A stretch of DNA of 59,758 nucleotides from Heterotrichella gracilis (lineage: Eukaryota; Sar; Xanthophyceae; Tribonematales; Xanthonemataceae): contig JAULBX010025431.1 of assembly GCA_032358255.1 (NCBI GenBank), positions 1-59,758 on the forward strand, given 5' to 3'. The notes under the pieces are model-generated. The model was given only the letters and a program-made list of their open reading frames with translations, did no database searches and had not been told where the DNA came from. Below are positions 11,015 through 22,560 of this stretch, piece by piece. Each line of letters opens with the position of its first letter. Positions within the stretch are counted from its first letter, which is position 1. Both the position numbers and the translations under genes were made by a program.

Positions 11015-11699
11015 GCCATGTCTGGTTTGCGGTTGACGTGGGGTGGTAGTGCAGGGGGAGGGGGGTTTCATTCGGGTGTGTGAGCGCCCCTGAACAGAAT
11101 AGCATGTTTAGGGGTAAGGGTCACATTTAGTGTAACCTCACGGGAACCCACCCAGCAAACTTGCATGCCTCCCCGACTGGAGGCATTGGGTTTAGGGGAC
11201 CATTTTCACGTAGGGGGCACCGCCAGCAGGGTGTATTTTTGGATGGGGACAGGGGCCACCATTGGCATACCATTCTTGTTTCCACGCGCCACGTGCTCGT
11301 GTAGTTGTAGTTGCATTTTTGTTCTTTTTGTATCTTGCGCTGTGCAGAATGCCACGTCTGTGGATCATAGTGACTGCTGTGCGAGTGACTTGTGCGCACT
11401 CCACCTTCAGTGGTATAACATAGGAGTGCGGTACGCAAGACTAGCTTGTGTGCACACAAGGACTGTGATTAAAATAACGTTGAATGAACTTTGCTGGGCT
11501 CATTAGGCATCCGTTACTGGTGGAGGTTCTGAACCTCATGGGGCGTTCCCTTTCTTTCCGTTCTAACACGTTCCTTCTCCATGAGTGGGCACTGCCTGGC
11601 CATCAATACCATGCTGGCACCGCGTTCAATTCAGTTACACACCAAGCCTTGGGGCTCGGGGCTCTGCAATTTATTGTGACAATTCCATAGAATCAGATT
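11015..11699. other. Intergenic spacer after the phosphatase gene
   Basis: Holds the 3'UTR (TGTAA near 11131) and about 550 further bases in which I see no gene, repeat unit or RNA. Confidence 0.35.
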
Positions 11700-12445
11700 C
11701 ATCTGATGCATTGATCATGCACCCGGTTCAGTTGGATCTGGTTCAGACATTGTCAAGCCTTGCGAATTGTGGAGACATCACAAAGCATTCGATTTTATAT
11801 GTAATTACAAATCAGCATGATGTTTATCCTCAACCCTGGGCCAGGCCACATCTGCGGAGCTAGCAGGTGTACACATGTCTTCCCGCTGACCTGGATCGGC
11901 AGTGCCTAAGCTTCACATATGTCAACCAACCAACAAGCCCTAAGATTGCCAAGAAACGTTTGACATACGCGTCGCGTCTCAGGCACTGCCAATCCAGATC
12001 AACGGGGAACATACCTACACCAGTAACTCCTGGAACTCCTGGAGTAACTCCAAGACCACAGATGTGATCACCACGAGGCCATGGCACTTGATCTAATGCT
12101 GTCAATAGGCTAAGCCTGATACGATTCAATAAAAAAACCAGTCATGATTTGAGCCATAAAAATGGAATGACTTAACCTTAGCTAACCTAGGTACTACCTC
12201 CCTACTAGGCTATAGAGATGTCCTATCCTAATCACACTGTGGCGGCAGAAAGCCCTGCTTCCACATCAACAACTGCAGAGCATGCTGGGCATCCACCATG
12301 TCCCTAGGACCTGCCCACATCCCACAACAAATCCTAACTGGCCGCAAACTGTCAGTTGCCTGCAGGCCCCCTTGCACCTCCCATGCCGGCCATCTCAGCC
12401 CCAAAGCCAACAGGGTTTCAATGACAGTCCCCTGCTGATCAAGGC
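11700..12445. repeat. 3' flank of the duplicated unit, copy 1 (partner of 16990-17620)
   Basis: Several stretches here have a clear degenerate match at 16990-17620: the block from CACCCGGTTC near 11720 matches 17025, the TTTGACATACGCG region near 11960 matches 17170, and the segment around CTGCAGGCCCCCTTGCACCTC near 12365 matches 17475. This is non-coding flank of the duplicated ARM-gene unit. Inside it, 11888-12000 is an inverted repeat whose arms share GGCACTGCC and a near-match to CTGGATC. Confidence 0.75.
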
Positions 12446-12451
12446 AAGACC

Positions 12452-12738
12452 CTTACAGCATCCCTCCAATGGGAGATGACGTCTGCATCCATAGTCCTGC
12501 ATCGATGGTTTCCATCGTTGCAATCACAACGTCTGCAACCATCGATGCAGAACTCTGGATGTAGAAGTTGTGTCCCATAGGAGGGATGCTGTAAGAGCCA
12601 ATGGACTGAGCTAAGTTTGGCCAGTGCCTGCCATGGGAAGAATGCAGACGCAGAACATTTTGACCGCTCTTCCCATGGCAGTCCAGTGGCTGAAGTAGGC
12701 TCTGCCATAAGCACTCGCACACCAACTTCAGCCACTGG
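12452..12738. repeat. Three consecutive hairpin-forming inverted repeats
   Basis: First hairpin: arms CTTACAGCATCCCTCC (12452) and its perfect complement ending at 12595, with further pairing towards the centre. Second: arms at 12621-12640 and 12669-12689 around CTGCCATGGGAAG. Third: arms CCAGTGGCTGAAGT (12683) and its complement at 12725-12738, which overlaps the end of the ARM gene. They lie at the 3' end of copy 1 of the duplicated unit. Confidence 0.85.
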
Positions 12739-15700
12739 CCTGCCCCGGGAAGAGCAGCTGCACTGACTGCGTGCTTGGCTGGCCCGGAGCAGACTCAAAC
12801 ATGTGCACTGAGCTTTCCGGGGGTCCCACAAACAAGCTGTCCAGTTGGTGTGTGGAACTCTCCGCTGCTCTCATGTTCGCCTTGCCTGGCAGCTTGAATG
12901 TCTCCACTGCCGCAGCAACATCCAGCACTCCAACAGCGCCACCTGGCAGCTGTCCATTGACCCTGGCCACCACGGTGAATGGCTGCTTATCGTTTTCATG
13001 CGCTTCCGGCAGCCTCAGCCTCCTGGAGTCCCAGAACATTGACTTCCACGCAGAGCCTCTTGTGCCTGTGGCTACAGCATGTGCAGAGTTGCGCTGCAGG
13101 TGCAGCTCCAGTGCATTATGTTGCCTGCTGTCACAACGATTGATGAACGAGTCCTAGACGCCACTCCACACCTTGGTCGCCAGCTGTGTGCCCTCAGGGA
13201 TGACAGTGAATGCTGTATTTGTCGTATCAGTCACTGACGCATTCCGCTGGCGCTGGAACCCTAGGCTGGAAGTGGGACCAGGGAGGGCTGCACCCACGCC
13301 TGCGTCGACTGTGTTCGTGGTGCCCCTGCTCTCCACATGCTCTGAAGCCACAGGCTGCACACTGGTACATCTAAAGCAGGATGGACGCCAGTCGCAAGCC
13401 CTCGGGGCTACCTCCACAAACCCAAGGTGCTCGGGACCGCACTGGAGCGCAAGGCGCACAGCCAGGGTATGCAGGAATATGCAGTGGCAGTTGTACTTCG
13501 TCTTGCCACATCCTCTGCAGTTCTCAGAGCTCAGCAGCATGTAGCCCTCCAGCATGCGGATGCTGATGCGCACCTGCAACACAAGCAGCCAAGCGTGCAA
13601 GCGCGGCATATCATGCGACAAAGGCGGTACGCATGCTGAGCACGACGGTGTGTGACATGTGCTTTTTGCGATGCATTGGCAATGGTGGTTATCTGCTGTT
13701 GTGCATGGAGCTACCTGAGGACACCTATAGGTAGCTATAATTTCCACCCTAAACCCTAAACTATAAACCCTAAACACCTTCATGGAGCTGTTTCAAGGCA
13801 GTGCCTAAAGCCAGGCCAAGGGAAGTAGTAACAGCAATTGCAACCATGACCACAGCAATTAGTTGCATTGCAGGTTATGACTGGCAGGCAGTGCTTGCGT
13901 CAGCTTCCTCCCTTGGATATTGACTGGCAGTTAATTGGCAGTGTGCAAACGTATACAAATAGTATCCTAGGGAATGGGAATGCTACCACCAAGGTGCACA
14001 TTGTATCACTCGTCCCAGCACTGCATACCTCGCGTGGCCTTGCGTAGTAGACATCCACAATCAGGCTCAGCTGCACGCTTGCTGCCCCATCCTCAAAACC
14101 AGCTATGCTCGACCCCCTGCCCTTGTAGGCGATGTCTTGCTTGAACTCAATTGTTGCCTGGGCCGTTGGAGCAGCTGAGCCGCTTGCTGGGTGATGCAGA
14201 AGCACAGGCTCACACTCTGCTGGCTCACAAGCTGCAGGTACACCTGCACAGTATGGTTTTAGGGTAACCCTGAACCCCCAACAACATAAAAAACGTATCA
14301 TGCCATGAACCTGTTCATTAACAATTTACAGACCAATTGTATACACCAGGAAACCGCGATCAGTAGTGGCAAACCCTGCAAGTATCACTCATGTAGAAGA
14401 AGTGTGCTGCAATCTATCCATCATTGGACATGGACAGGAATGGAATTATCATATCACTCAGGGTTTATACTGGAAGACAAAATAATATGAGAAGAAGGTC
14501 GCCTTTACCTGTGCCAAGGCAAGATTGCCGACAAAATCGCCATCCAGATGGCACTGAGAATTACCATCACGGCTGCCCACAGCCAATTGCTCCACCATCT
14601 GCCAGGTTGATTGTCCTCGCAGCCCCTTCCCACACCAGACCCGCCTCCATTGCCCCCTGCTGCTGAGGAAGTCCCTGCACCGGGACCTGCGCAGGCTGCC
14701 TCCGCTGCCTGCTGCTGGGTTGCCAGACAACCTGGAGTTGCCATGAAGTCTCCACGCACGTAATATACCAGGTCATCATCGCCTGTCGCTGGCCTGAACC
14801 CCGCTGACACCAGGAGGGCGTCGATCTTGTCCATGCCGTTCAAAACCCGCAGGTTTGAGGCCCGCTGATGGATCTTGAGCCATGCGGTCTGGCATTGCTG
14901 GCTGAGGGCAAAGACGGTGTTGCTCTGCAGTGCAACCAGCTCATCTTGCAGCCACTTGCGCATGGGCTCCACACTTTTCTCCAGGCACTGCAGGCACATA
15001 CAACCAGCGTGTCAACCACACACACGGCGAACGGCTGCTAAAGCTTCAGCGATGCTACGCTCCACGTCGCGGAGGTTCAAGAATACTTTGCTTCAGGGTG
15101 TGATGAATGCCTTGGAAGCAGCAACGCAATGCCTGAATGTTTGTACTACAGCCAATCCCTATGCAATATGAATGGGCAATACAGTCAATCCCTATGCAAT
15201 ATGAATGGGCAATACAATCCGCCAGCTCATTGAACATAGTTAGCAACCGCCAAGACTATGAATTGCATGACAGTCAACCTGGCATCACCTGAGCGTATGT
15301 CAGTACACTGCTATACATTATTTGCTGGTGTGCTATGGATGATGAAGGGTAGGATGCCTATAGATGTTTCACTTTCACTGAATGCAAATTTGTACAGTTT
15401 GGCATCACTTAACAGTATGATGTCAAGAGAGGGGGGAATGTTGAACGTGCACATGGCTGGCACATGGGGGCGGATTGTGAAGGGCAGCTTATGACAAAGG
15501 GAAAGAGTTAGGCGCGCACCTCCAGTAGACCAACCCTGTTGCTCTCGGATGCACCTGCCAGGAACTTCTTGAGTGCCTGTACAGCCGCCACCTGGCACTC
15601 TCGCCTGCTGCTGGCCAGAAGGCGCACCAGCGGGGGCAGGGCGCCAGCAGCCACCACCGCATCCCTGCACTGGACCGACCCTGCCATGGTGTTGCCCAGC

Positions 15701-15942
15701 GCCTCTGCAGCTTTAGCCCACAGCTGACACTTGCTGCCTAGAGCAAGCTGCGCCATCACATCCAGCCCTTGTGCATCAACAATGGCGTGAATCCGCTGTG
15801 TGTGGGACTCCTTCTCAGGGCTGTTCAAGTCAGCCACTGCTTTCAGGCACTCCTCGGTTGGGTGCGCCTGCAGCCGCTGCAGCACCTCAGCCACATGGCC
15901 CCCGCCAAGGAGGTTTAGCAGTTGATTCACGTCCTCCAGTGG
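12728..15942 (-). CDS. Armadillo-repeat-like protein, 5' end not identified (copy 1 of four)
   Basis: Five exons fit with consistent phase: 15942-15520, 14987-14732, 14243-14029, 13573-13172 and 13093-12728, together 553 aa plus stop. The first visible exon is ARM-like (ALGNTMAGSVQCRDAVVAAG, then ALPPLVRLLASS), suggesting a helical protein-binding scaffold. The second contains KIDALLVSAGF and YYVRGDF. The third and fourth look beta-rich (SLIVDVYYA, VRISIRMLEGYML) with a Cys cluster CRGCGKTKYNCHC. I do not recognise the family beyond ARM. The stop at 12730 lies inside a hairpin. Upstream exons should lie at 16.0-16.6 kb, but that stretch looks degenerate. An alternative exon 2 running on to 14509 would add an Ala/Gly linker and a possible membrane helix near NWLWAAVMVILSAIW. 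Three broken copies follow upstream. Confidence 0.55.
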
Positions 15943-15949
15943 CTGCAAG

Positions 15950-16640
15950 GGGGCGATTGCGGGTGGCAGTCAGCAGGCAGCCGAGGCTTGTGTAGGTGTG
16001 CTTGCAACAAACAACACACGACTACCCTGCGTGCACAGAACCCTGAGCCCTGAAGTGCCAAAAGCAAAAGCTACAGATGTCAACAGAAGGGTGTAGTCTA
16101 GGTAAGGGGAACGGTGGAAAAGGTGGCTTTGCCTGTAATTGCAATGCTCAAAGGATGCAAAATGGAGGTTGTAGGTGTGCTGGGGCCGCCCATGGCATTA
16201 AGCCACTGTTTAGGGTTTTGGACGTAGGGTTTAGGGTTGCCGGGCCTATAGGATAACCAGATATTCCACAACCTCTAACTTCGGTGGCTGCCAAGCGGAA
16301 TACTATACAAGGCCGTGCCAACCTATCTCGCCCATCCCAACTGCTGACCTCCAAAAAATCAGCACTCGAGCACTTTCTTGGCTGCTTCCAGGTGGTCCAG
16401 CTAGCAATAGGCTAGCTATAGGTGTGCACCAGAGCTCGTCAGTGCTTTCCGAAGCGCCTGGTGGACGTCCCACTCACAACCCCCACAACAGGGCAAAGAG
16501 GCCCTGGCACAGACAACTTCTTATGTGAAGAGCTCGCAGGTGAGTCTCAGGCTGGAGCACCTTCTTTGAACACAGCGACGAGAATAATACAGAGAAGAAA
16601 CGGGCTGTAGGCCTGAACAGAAACTGTTTAAACAAAACGT
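15950..16640 (-). repeat. 5' flank of the duplicated unit, copy 1 (partner of 25870-27460)
   Basis: The order of shared blocks matches 26500-27460: AGGTTGTAGG, then GTAGGGTTTAGGGTT with CCGGGCC, then CTATCTCGCCCA, CACTTTCTTGGC, GAGCTCGTCAG and GAATAATAC. The partner is longer and better preserved. Short splice-like pieces (for example a possible RLLKESLQRIAG microexon at 27110-27075) are visible only in the partner. This is probably the promoter and 5' exons of the ARM gene, decayed in this copy. Confidence 0.6.
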
Positions 16641-16704
16641 TTTCCCTCTCTCCAAACCCACTAATACCTGGAAAGCCCTTACAAAAACAAATAGGCTTCT
16701 GTTT

Positions 16705-16930
16705 GTGCCGCACCTGCTTGCACCAGCAGGACCTTGACCCCCAGCGGCTCCACCTCCATGAGCAGGGCCTCGGTGAGAAAGTGCAGCCCATCATTGGGTT
16801 TTAGGGTTTTCCGTTCAAGATCTAGGGTTTTCAACCCACCTGCTTGCACCAGCAGGACCTTGACCCCCAGCGGCTCCACCTGCATGCGCAGGGCTTCAGT
16901 CAGGGAGTGCGCGCGGCCTTGAGCTTTAGG
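16705..16930 (-). repeat. Two dispersed copies of the SDR exon 3 edge
   Basis: Two units (acceptor-side word ACCTGCTTGC at 16712 and 16838, period 126) match the 3' end of exon 3 of the short-chain dehydrogenase gene at 29059-29140, including the donor-side intron and the TTTAGGG-like spacer. They lie 12 kb from the gene in the same orientation. The second unit reaches GCGGCCTTGAG, deeper into the exon than the nearest copies beside the gene. Confidence 0.88.
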
Positions 16931-18169
16931 GTTTAGGTATTGAAAGTCTTTGGGTTTTTGAGATGCAGTGCTTCACCAACAGAGCCACATGCCATGCGAC
17001 TAGACTGTGCATCGGATAATTACACCCGGTCCGCTTGGATCAGATTCAGACATTGCCAAGCATTGCTCATTGTGGCAATATCACAAGCATTTTAACTACA
17101 CGTTTTGGAATACGTCCATTAAGACAATAAATACCCCCAACCATCGATCTGAGAATTGCCAAGAGATTTTGACATACGCGAGTCTCAGGCTATCTAGAAT
17201 AGCGGAATTGCTTTAAAGTTTAACACAGTCCACAGATGTGAGCACTGGGCCTTGGCGCTACATCTCACACTCAATCAATTCATCATGGTGGTTGGGCCAT
17301 TGAAATGGAATGACTAAAACCCACAAAAAGCCATGGCAAACAGCCCTGCCAGGGCCTCCACCTCAAAAACTGCAGAGCAGGATGGGCATGCTGGTGAATG
17401 ATCCATCCATGTCCCATGAGCCCAACCACACCCCAGAACAGAAACCCTAATTGCCCCACATTGTCAATTGCCTGCAGGTCCCTTTGCACCTCCCATGCGA
17501 CTCCCCATCCATGCCTGCCATCTCAGCCCCAAAGCCAACAGAATTTCGAACTACTACTGCTAACCAAGGCAATGTACAAAGCAAGGACTTTTAGCACACC
17601 CCTGCCAAACCCTTGGGGCACAACATCTGCATCCATGCATGTGGGCTCTGCGTTACGCTCCCGCACACCGAACTGCAACCACAGACCTGCCCTGGAATGA
17701 CCAGCTTTTTTGTCTTGGCAATCAGCTGGCCCGAAGCAGATTTGAAAAAAGTGTCCAGTCGCTCAATGCCTCAATGCGCTGTGGTGCGCTGATATCATGT
17801 CTCCCTTGCCTGGTTTTTATATCTTCCTGCTGCAGCAACATGCAGCTCTCCAATAGTGCCACCTGGCAGCTCTCCGTTGAGCCTGGCCGCCACGGTGCAT
17901 GGCTGCTGGTTACTGTCATTTGCATCCCTCCGCCTCAGGTTTGCGGCGTGCCAATAACCATCATCTTCCAGCAAGAGCCTCCTGTCCCCGTGGCGACAGC
18001 CGAGGCACACCTGCGCTGCAGATGCACACCAGTGCTCCTGGCGGGTGTCAAGCCGATTGGTGAACGTCCTGTCCCAGACGCCACGGCACTCCTTGATTGC
18101 CAGCGCTGTGCCCTTTGACAGTGAAGGCTGGCTTGGCTGTGTCAGTAACTGACAGGCTGGCATAGGAGC

Positions 18170-18272
18170 CCAAGGCTGGAAGTGGACCCGGTCTGAGAAG
18201 GGATTCTTTACCAACGCAGGAATAACCATTCATGGACTAGGAATCCCTTCCTGATCCCACTTCCAGCCTGGG
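18170..18272. repeat. Inverted repeat inside the exon-4 copy
   Basis: Arms CCAAGGCTGGAAGTGG (18170) and CCACTTCCAGCCTGGG (18257-18272), with extra pairing around GGGATTC and GAATCCC. A related structure occurs in copy 4 at about 22788-22884, but copy 1 has only one arm. It therefore arose by inverted duplication of exon sequence. Confidence 0.8.
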
Positions 18273-19331
18273 GGTCCAGCGCCAGCAGAACGCTTCAGTT
18301 ACTCACACAACCAAGACAGCATTCACTGTCATAATCATTATTTTAGTAAAGGGCACACCACAGCCAACCAAGAGTGGAGTGACAAATGTCAGACAGGGCA
18401 TTCATAAATTGGCTTGACACCAGCCGAGCACAACACCTGTCAGTCAACGCAGGCGTGGGTGGAGTCTCGTTGGATGTTAATTGGCAGTGTGCAGCATATA
18501 CAAATAGCATTTAAGGAGATAGCGCTACCACCAACGTGCACATTGCGTCACTCGTCCCAGCACTGCATACCTCTGCGGATCTCCGTAGCAGACATTCACT
18601 GTTATGCTCAGCTCCATGCTGGCTGTCCCATCCGCAAAATCCAGCCAGTCTCAGATTGCCCGATCCAAGAATGCGGCTCAGCTGCTCCAAAGGCACAGGA
18701 ACTGAGGAAGATCAAGCAAGATGTCACACACAGTAGCCCCTGCCAATGTGTGATGCCTACCTTAATCTTCATCACCACCTGCGCGTTTGGAGCAGCTGGG
18801 CGGCTTGTTGGGTGAAGCCGATGCACAGCCCCACACGTTGCAGGCTCATGCAGTAAAGCCTCACACGCTGCAGGTACACCTGCACAGTAGATTTAACCAC
18901 CAGTTAAGCATATTAACCTTCCTCTGGTGGCCTATCAACTCTGGAATGACTTTCCAAAGAGCGTGATCCTGGATCTGGCTTATTGCCTGGCCTGCATTCA
19001 ACTGCAATTTTCAAACTCTTTAATCCTCTTTAAACTTTTACTTTTGGCATGAAAAGTCTATTCGGTTAGGATTAATAGGGTTGGTGCATTTTGGGTTTAG
19101 GGCTTAGGGTTACTCCTTCAAGGTTTTAAATGTTGCCTATGCAGAGTTTTAGGCCTGCCCTTTGCAGGGCATTGGGGTTGTCTGGGTTTGGATTTGAGGC
19201 ATAGGAAAATACGCATGGATAGGTGCCACCCCTGCAAGCATCATTCCTGTGAAGTGATTATCCGCAGTCACAAAAGAATGCAAGAACAGGTCACCGTTAC
19301 CTGTGACGACCATGGGTGGCAAGAGGACAAT

Positions 19332-19500
19332 GACCCTGCCAGATTGTGGGGCAATCTCTGGTCAGGCCAGCCTTGGTGGCAATCTTCAGTGCAATCTTGG
19401 TGACGATCCAGCCGCCCAGACAGTCTTGCCGCCCAGATTGCACTCAAAATTGCCATCCAGACTGCCCACACCAGAGATTGCCCCACAATCTGTCAGGGTC
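19332..19500. repeat. Long imperfect palindrome, copy 2
   Basis: Arms 19332-19362 and 19470-19500 pair over about 31 bases (core CAGATTGTGGGGCAATCTCT) and pairing continues inwards over the GCCTTGGTGGCAATC region. It corresponds to the stretch after exon 2 in copy 1 (14505-14600), where only one arm is present. Confidence 0.85.
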
Positions 19501-20439
19501 ATTATCCGTGCCACCCCTCCTACCCACACCAGACTCGCCTCCATTGCCTGCTGCCACTAAGGAAGTCCCTGCACCGTGACCTGTACAACCGCCCCCCTGA
19601 CCATGCTCCTTGGCTACACCTGCTGCCTCCGCTGGCTGCTGTTGGGCTTAGGGTTTACTGTTTAGGGTTTAGGTTTGAGGTTTAGGGTTTAGGGCGAGGG
19701 TTGGATGTTCAACACCTGGAGTTGCCAGAAAGTCCCCACGAACGTAATATGTGAGGTCATCATCAATTGTGCCCAGCCTGAACCCCGCTGACACCAGGAG
19801 GGCATGGATCTTGACGATGCCGCTCAACTCCCGCTGGCTTGAGGCCCGCTGATGGATCCTGAGCCATGCGGTCTGCCATTGCTGGCTGAGGCCAAAGGCG
19901 GTGTTGCTGTGCAGTGCATGTGTGGCAAGCTCATGCACTTGCAGCCACTTGAGCCTGGGCTTTATATCATTGTCCAGGCACTGCAGGCACAATCAACCAG
20001 TGTATTAAACCATAATCCTTAAAACCCTATTCAGTTTATCTCACAATTGTTGTCCAGGCCCTGCAGGCACATACAACCAACGTGTACTGGAAGATTTACG
20101 AATACTGTGCGTCAGGATGTGGTATATGTGTAGTGCGCAGCAGCGCAACGCCTGAATGCGTTTATGATACAGGCAATTCCTGCATCACATAAATGGGCAG
20201 TACAGTAATGAGCAAAGCTAGCAACAGACGATACTCTCAAAATGGATGACATGCCATGACAATCAACCTGGCATCGTCTGAGCGCATTTCAGCACACTGC
20301 CTGCGTTTACCAACTGCTAGCGCACACAAGCTTGCCGACTTGTTGAGCGCACACCTCCAATAGAACAACCCTGTTACGCCCAGACACTCGCCCAACAAAG
20401 AAATGCTGTCCCATAAACTGCTGTGTTGGTGCTCAATAT

Positions 20440-22370
20440 ACAACTAATTTCCTAGAAAATAGCGCTACCACCAACGTGCACATTGCATCACTTGTCCCAG
20501 CACTGCATACCTTGTTCGGTTTTGCGTAGCAGACACCCACTGTCATGCTCAGCTCCATGCTTGCTGCCCCATCCCCAAATCCTATTGGGGCAGCCAGTCT
20601 CAGTCCCCTGCCACTGAATGTGATGTCTTGAATGAAGTTGATCACTCCCTGTGCCTCAAGGTCCATCAAGGTGCCTCATGGTGCCTTCAGACGCACGAGG
20701 TTATCAAATTCTCACAAAGGCATCACATACAGTGGCTGTGGGCTGAGCGAGGGACCACTCAGCTGCTCCAAAATCGAAGCGGTCTCACAGGCTCACACTC
20801 TGCAGGACCACACTGGTTCACGCTGCAGGTACACCTGCACAGTAGATATAACCAGTCGAGCACATGCTATAATAATCTTGCTCTGGTGTCCTAGTAATAT
20901 TTATTATTATATATCTTTCAAGATTAACAAATACATGAAAATATTAATCATTATTAATCACAGTTTTAACTATTATTATTCCTTTGGAATGAGTTTGGGA
21001 GTGTGCGCAACAAATCGTAGACCTGCTTTATTGCCCCCTCCTGCATCCAACTGCGATATTTTTACCCTTTAATATGAGGATATCCTATTCAACTGTATAC
21101 CTTTTGCATAGAAAGAGTCTATTTAATTAGGAACTATAGGCCCGTGTGGGCACGATTTGGGTGTAGGGCTTAGGGTATTCTCTCGGGCTTTTCCAGCGCA
21201 GGGTTTTAGGCCTGCCCCTACAGGATATTGGGGTTGTCTGGGTTTGAATTTGAGGCATAGGATAACACGCATGCACAGTGGCAAAAACTGCAAGTATCAG
21301 GAATGCGAATTGAGTGTGCTACAATTTAAAATTGGGAGATTAAGGGGTCACCGTCACCTCGACCCTTGGGGTGGCAAGGTGACAATGACCCTGACAGACT
21401 GTGGGAAAGGCTCTGGTCAGGTCAGCCTTGGTGGCAATCCTCAGTGCAATCTTGGTGGCAATTTTGCCGCCCATATTGCTCTGAGGATTGAACATCAATG
21501 CTGACTAGACCAGAGATTGTCCAACAACCTGTCAGGGGCATTGTCCTTGCCACCCGTACCCCACCCCATAATTGCCTCCATTGCCTGTTGCTGCTGGGGA
21601 AGCCCCTGCACCAGGACATGCACCCGGACCTGTACAACCGCCCGCCTGACCATGCTCCTTGGCTGCACTTGCCTCCTGTGCTGGCTGCTCCTGGGTTTAA
21701 TGTTTACGGTTTGAGGTTTAGGGTTTAGAGCTTAGGGTTTAGGGTGAGGGTTGGATGTTCCACACCTGGAGTTGCCAGTGTGGTCCCACGAACGTAGTAG
21801 AGGGCCGATCATTTGTGGCTGACCTGAACCCGGTTGACACCAGGAGGGCATGGGTGTCGTGGATGCCGCTCAACTCCCGCTAGCTTGCGGCCAGCTGATG
21901 GATCCTGAGCCATGCGGTCTGCCATTGGCGGCTGATGGTCAAGACAGTGTCGCTCTGCAGTATAAGTGTGGCGAGCTCATGCATTTGCAGCCACTTGAGC
22001 CTGGGCTCCACGTCATTCTCCAGGCACTGCAGACACATACAACCAGCGAGTTAAAACCGTAAACCCGAAACCCTAAACAGCTATTTTTGCATCATTGTCC
22101 AGGCCCTGCAAGCCCATACAACCAGCGTTTAGCCACACACACAGCTACTGGAAGATTTACGAATACTTTGCGCCAGGATGTGGTACATGTGTAATGAGCA
22201 GCAGCGCAACGCATGAATGCGTTTATGATACAGGCAATCCCTACGCAACACAAAATGGACTACAGGAATGAACACATCTAGCAACAACCAAGACAATACC
22301 AACTGCGGGCATGTCATGGAAAAATTTAATCTGGCATCACCTGAGCACATTTCAGTACACTGTTGGGACA
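20440..22370 (-). pseudogene. Broken copy 3 of the ARM-like gene unit
   Basis: Starts abruptly in exon-3-like sequence (20460-20640, GAASMELSMTVGVCYA readable), lacks the exon 4, exon 5 and 3' flank counterparts, and continues to exon-2-like sequence at 21775-22030 and a small ARM-exon-flank remnant near 22310. The exon 2 copy carries substitutions and stops (the YYVRGDF block is lost). An AT-rich TTATTATTA stretch near 20895-20990 and TTTAGGG-type repeats at 21712-21745 lie in the introns. The truncated left end suggests unequal exchange or deletion between tandem copies. Confidence 0.72.
21387..21539. repeat. Long imperfect palindrome, copy 3
   Basis: Counterpart of 19332-19500: outer arms 21387-21418 and 21508-21539 share the CCCTGACAG...CTGTCAGGG ends. 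The arms are less perfect than in copy 2, and the loop differs. Confidence 0.72.
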
Positions 22371-22498
22371 TTAATTGCTTGTCACTGTCATCCGCATCCC
22401 TCGGCCCTGGAAGATTCCACTGGCACTGCATCTGCGGCGCAAGCTTGCACATGCTGTAGCCACAGGAACAAGGTGCTCTCCCTTGTAAACGAGTGTGT

Positions 22499-22560
22499 TG
22501 GGACTCCAGAATATTCTGCAAACCAAGGCGCAAAGGATTGCGGATATTCTGGAGTCCCAA
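22499..22560. repeat. Perfect 16-base-arm hairpin
   Basis: Arms TTGGGACTCCAGAATA (22499-22514) and TATTCTGGAGTCCCAA (22545-22560) are exact complements around a 30-base loop. The arm resembles CTGGAGTCCCAGAACATTGA in exon 5 of copy 1 (near 13020), so this is an inverted duplication of former exon sequence. Confidence 0.88.

Larger units (their letters stand above)
17000..20430 (-). pseudogene. Broken copy 2 of the ARM-like gene unit
   Basis: Parallels copy 1 in order: 3' flank (17000-17620), exon-5-like (about 17840-18020, frame still close: AARLNGELPGGTIGELHVAAA), exon-4-like (18040-18290), exon-3-like (18520-18720), exon-2-like (19700-19985: YYVRGDFLATPG intact) and only the last ~60 bases of the ARM exon (near 20345-20400). 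Frames are broken by stops and indels and most of the ARM exon is missing, so a full protein is unlikely. TTTAGGG-type repeats follow the exon 2 donor at 19649-19692. It contains two inverted repeats, listed separately. Confidence 0.72.

Noticed and set aside
14509-14731. Ala/Gly-rich extension with a possible membrane helix in the ARM gene
   Set aside because: Not included in the main model: its end phase does not fit exon 3, whereas the donor at 14731 does and is kept in copies 2 and 3. Left as an alternative.
20890-20995. Organelle-derived AT-rich insertion
   Set aside because: Simple TTATTA-type expansion at the same place as in copy 4 (23680-23725); no organelle gene recognised.
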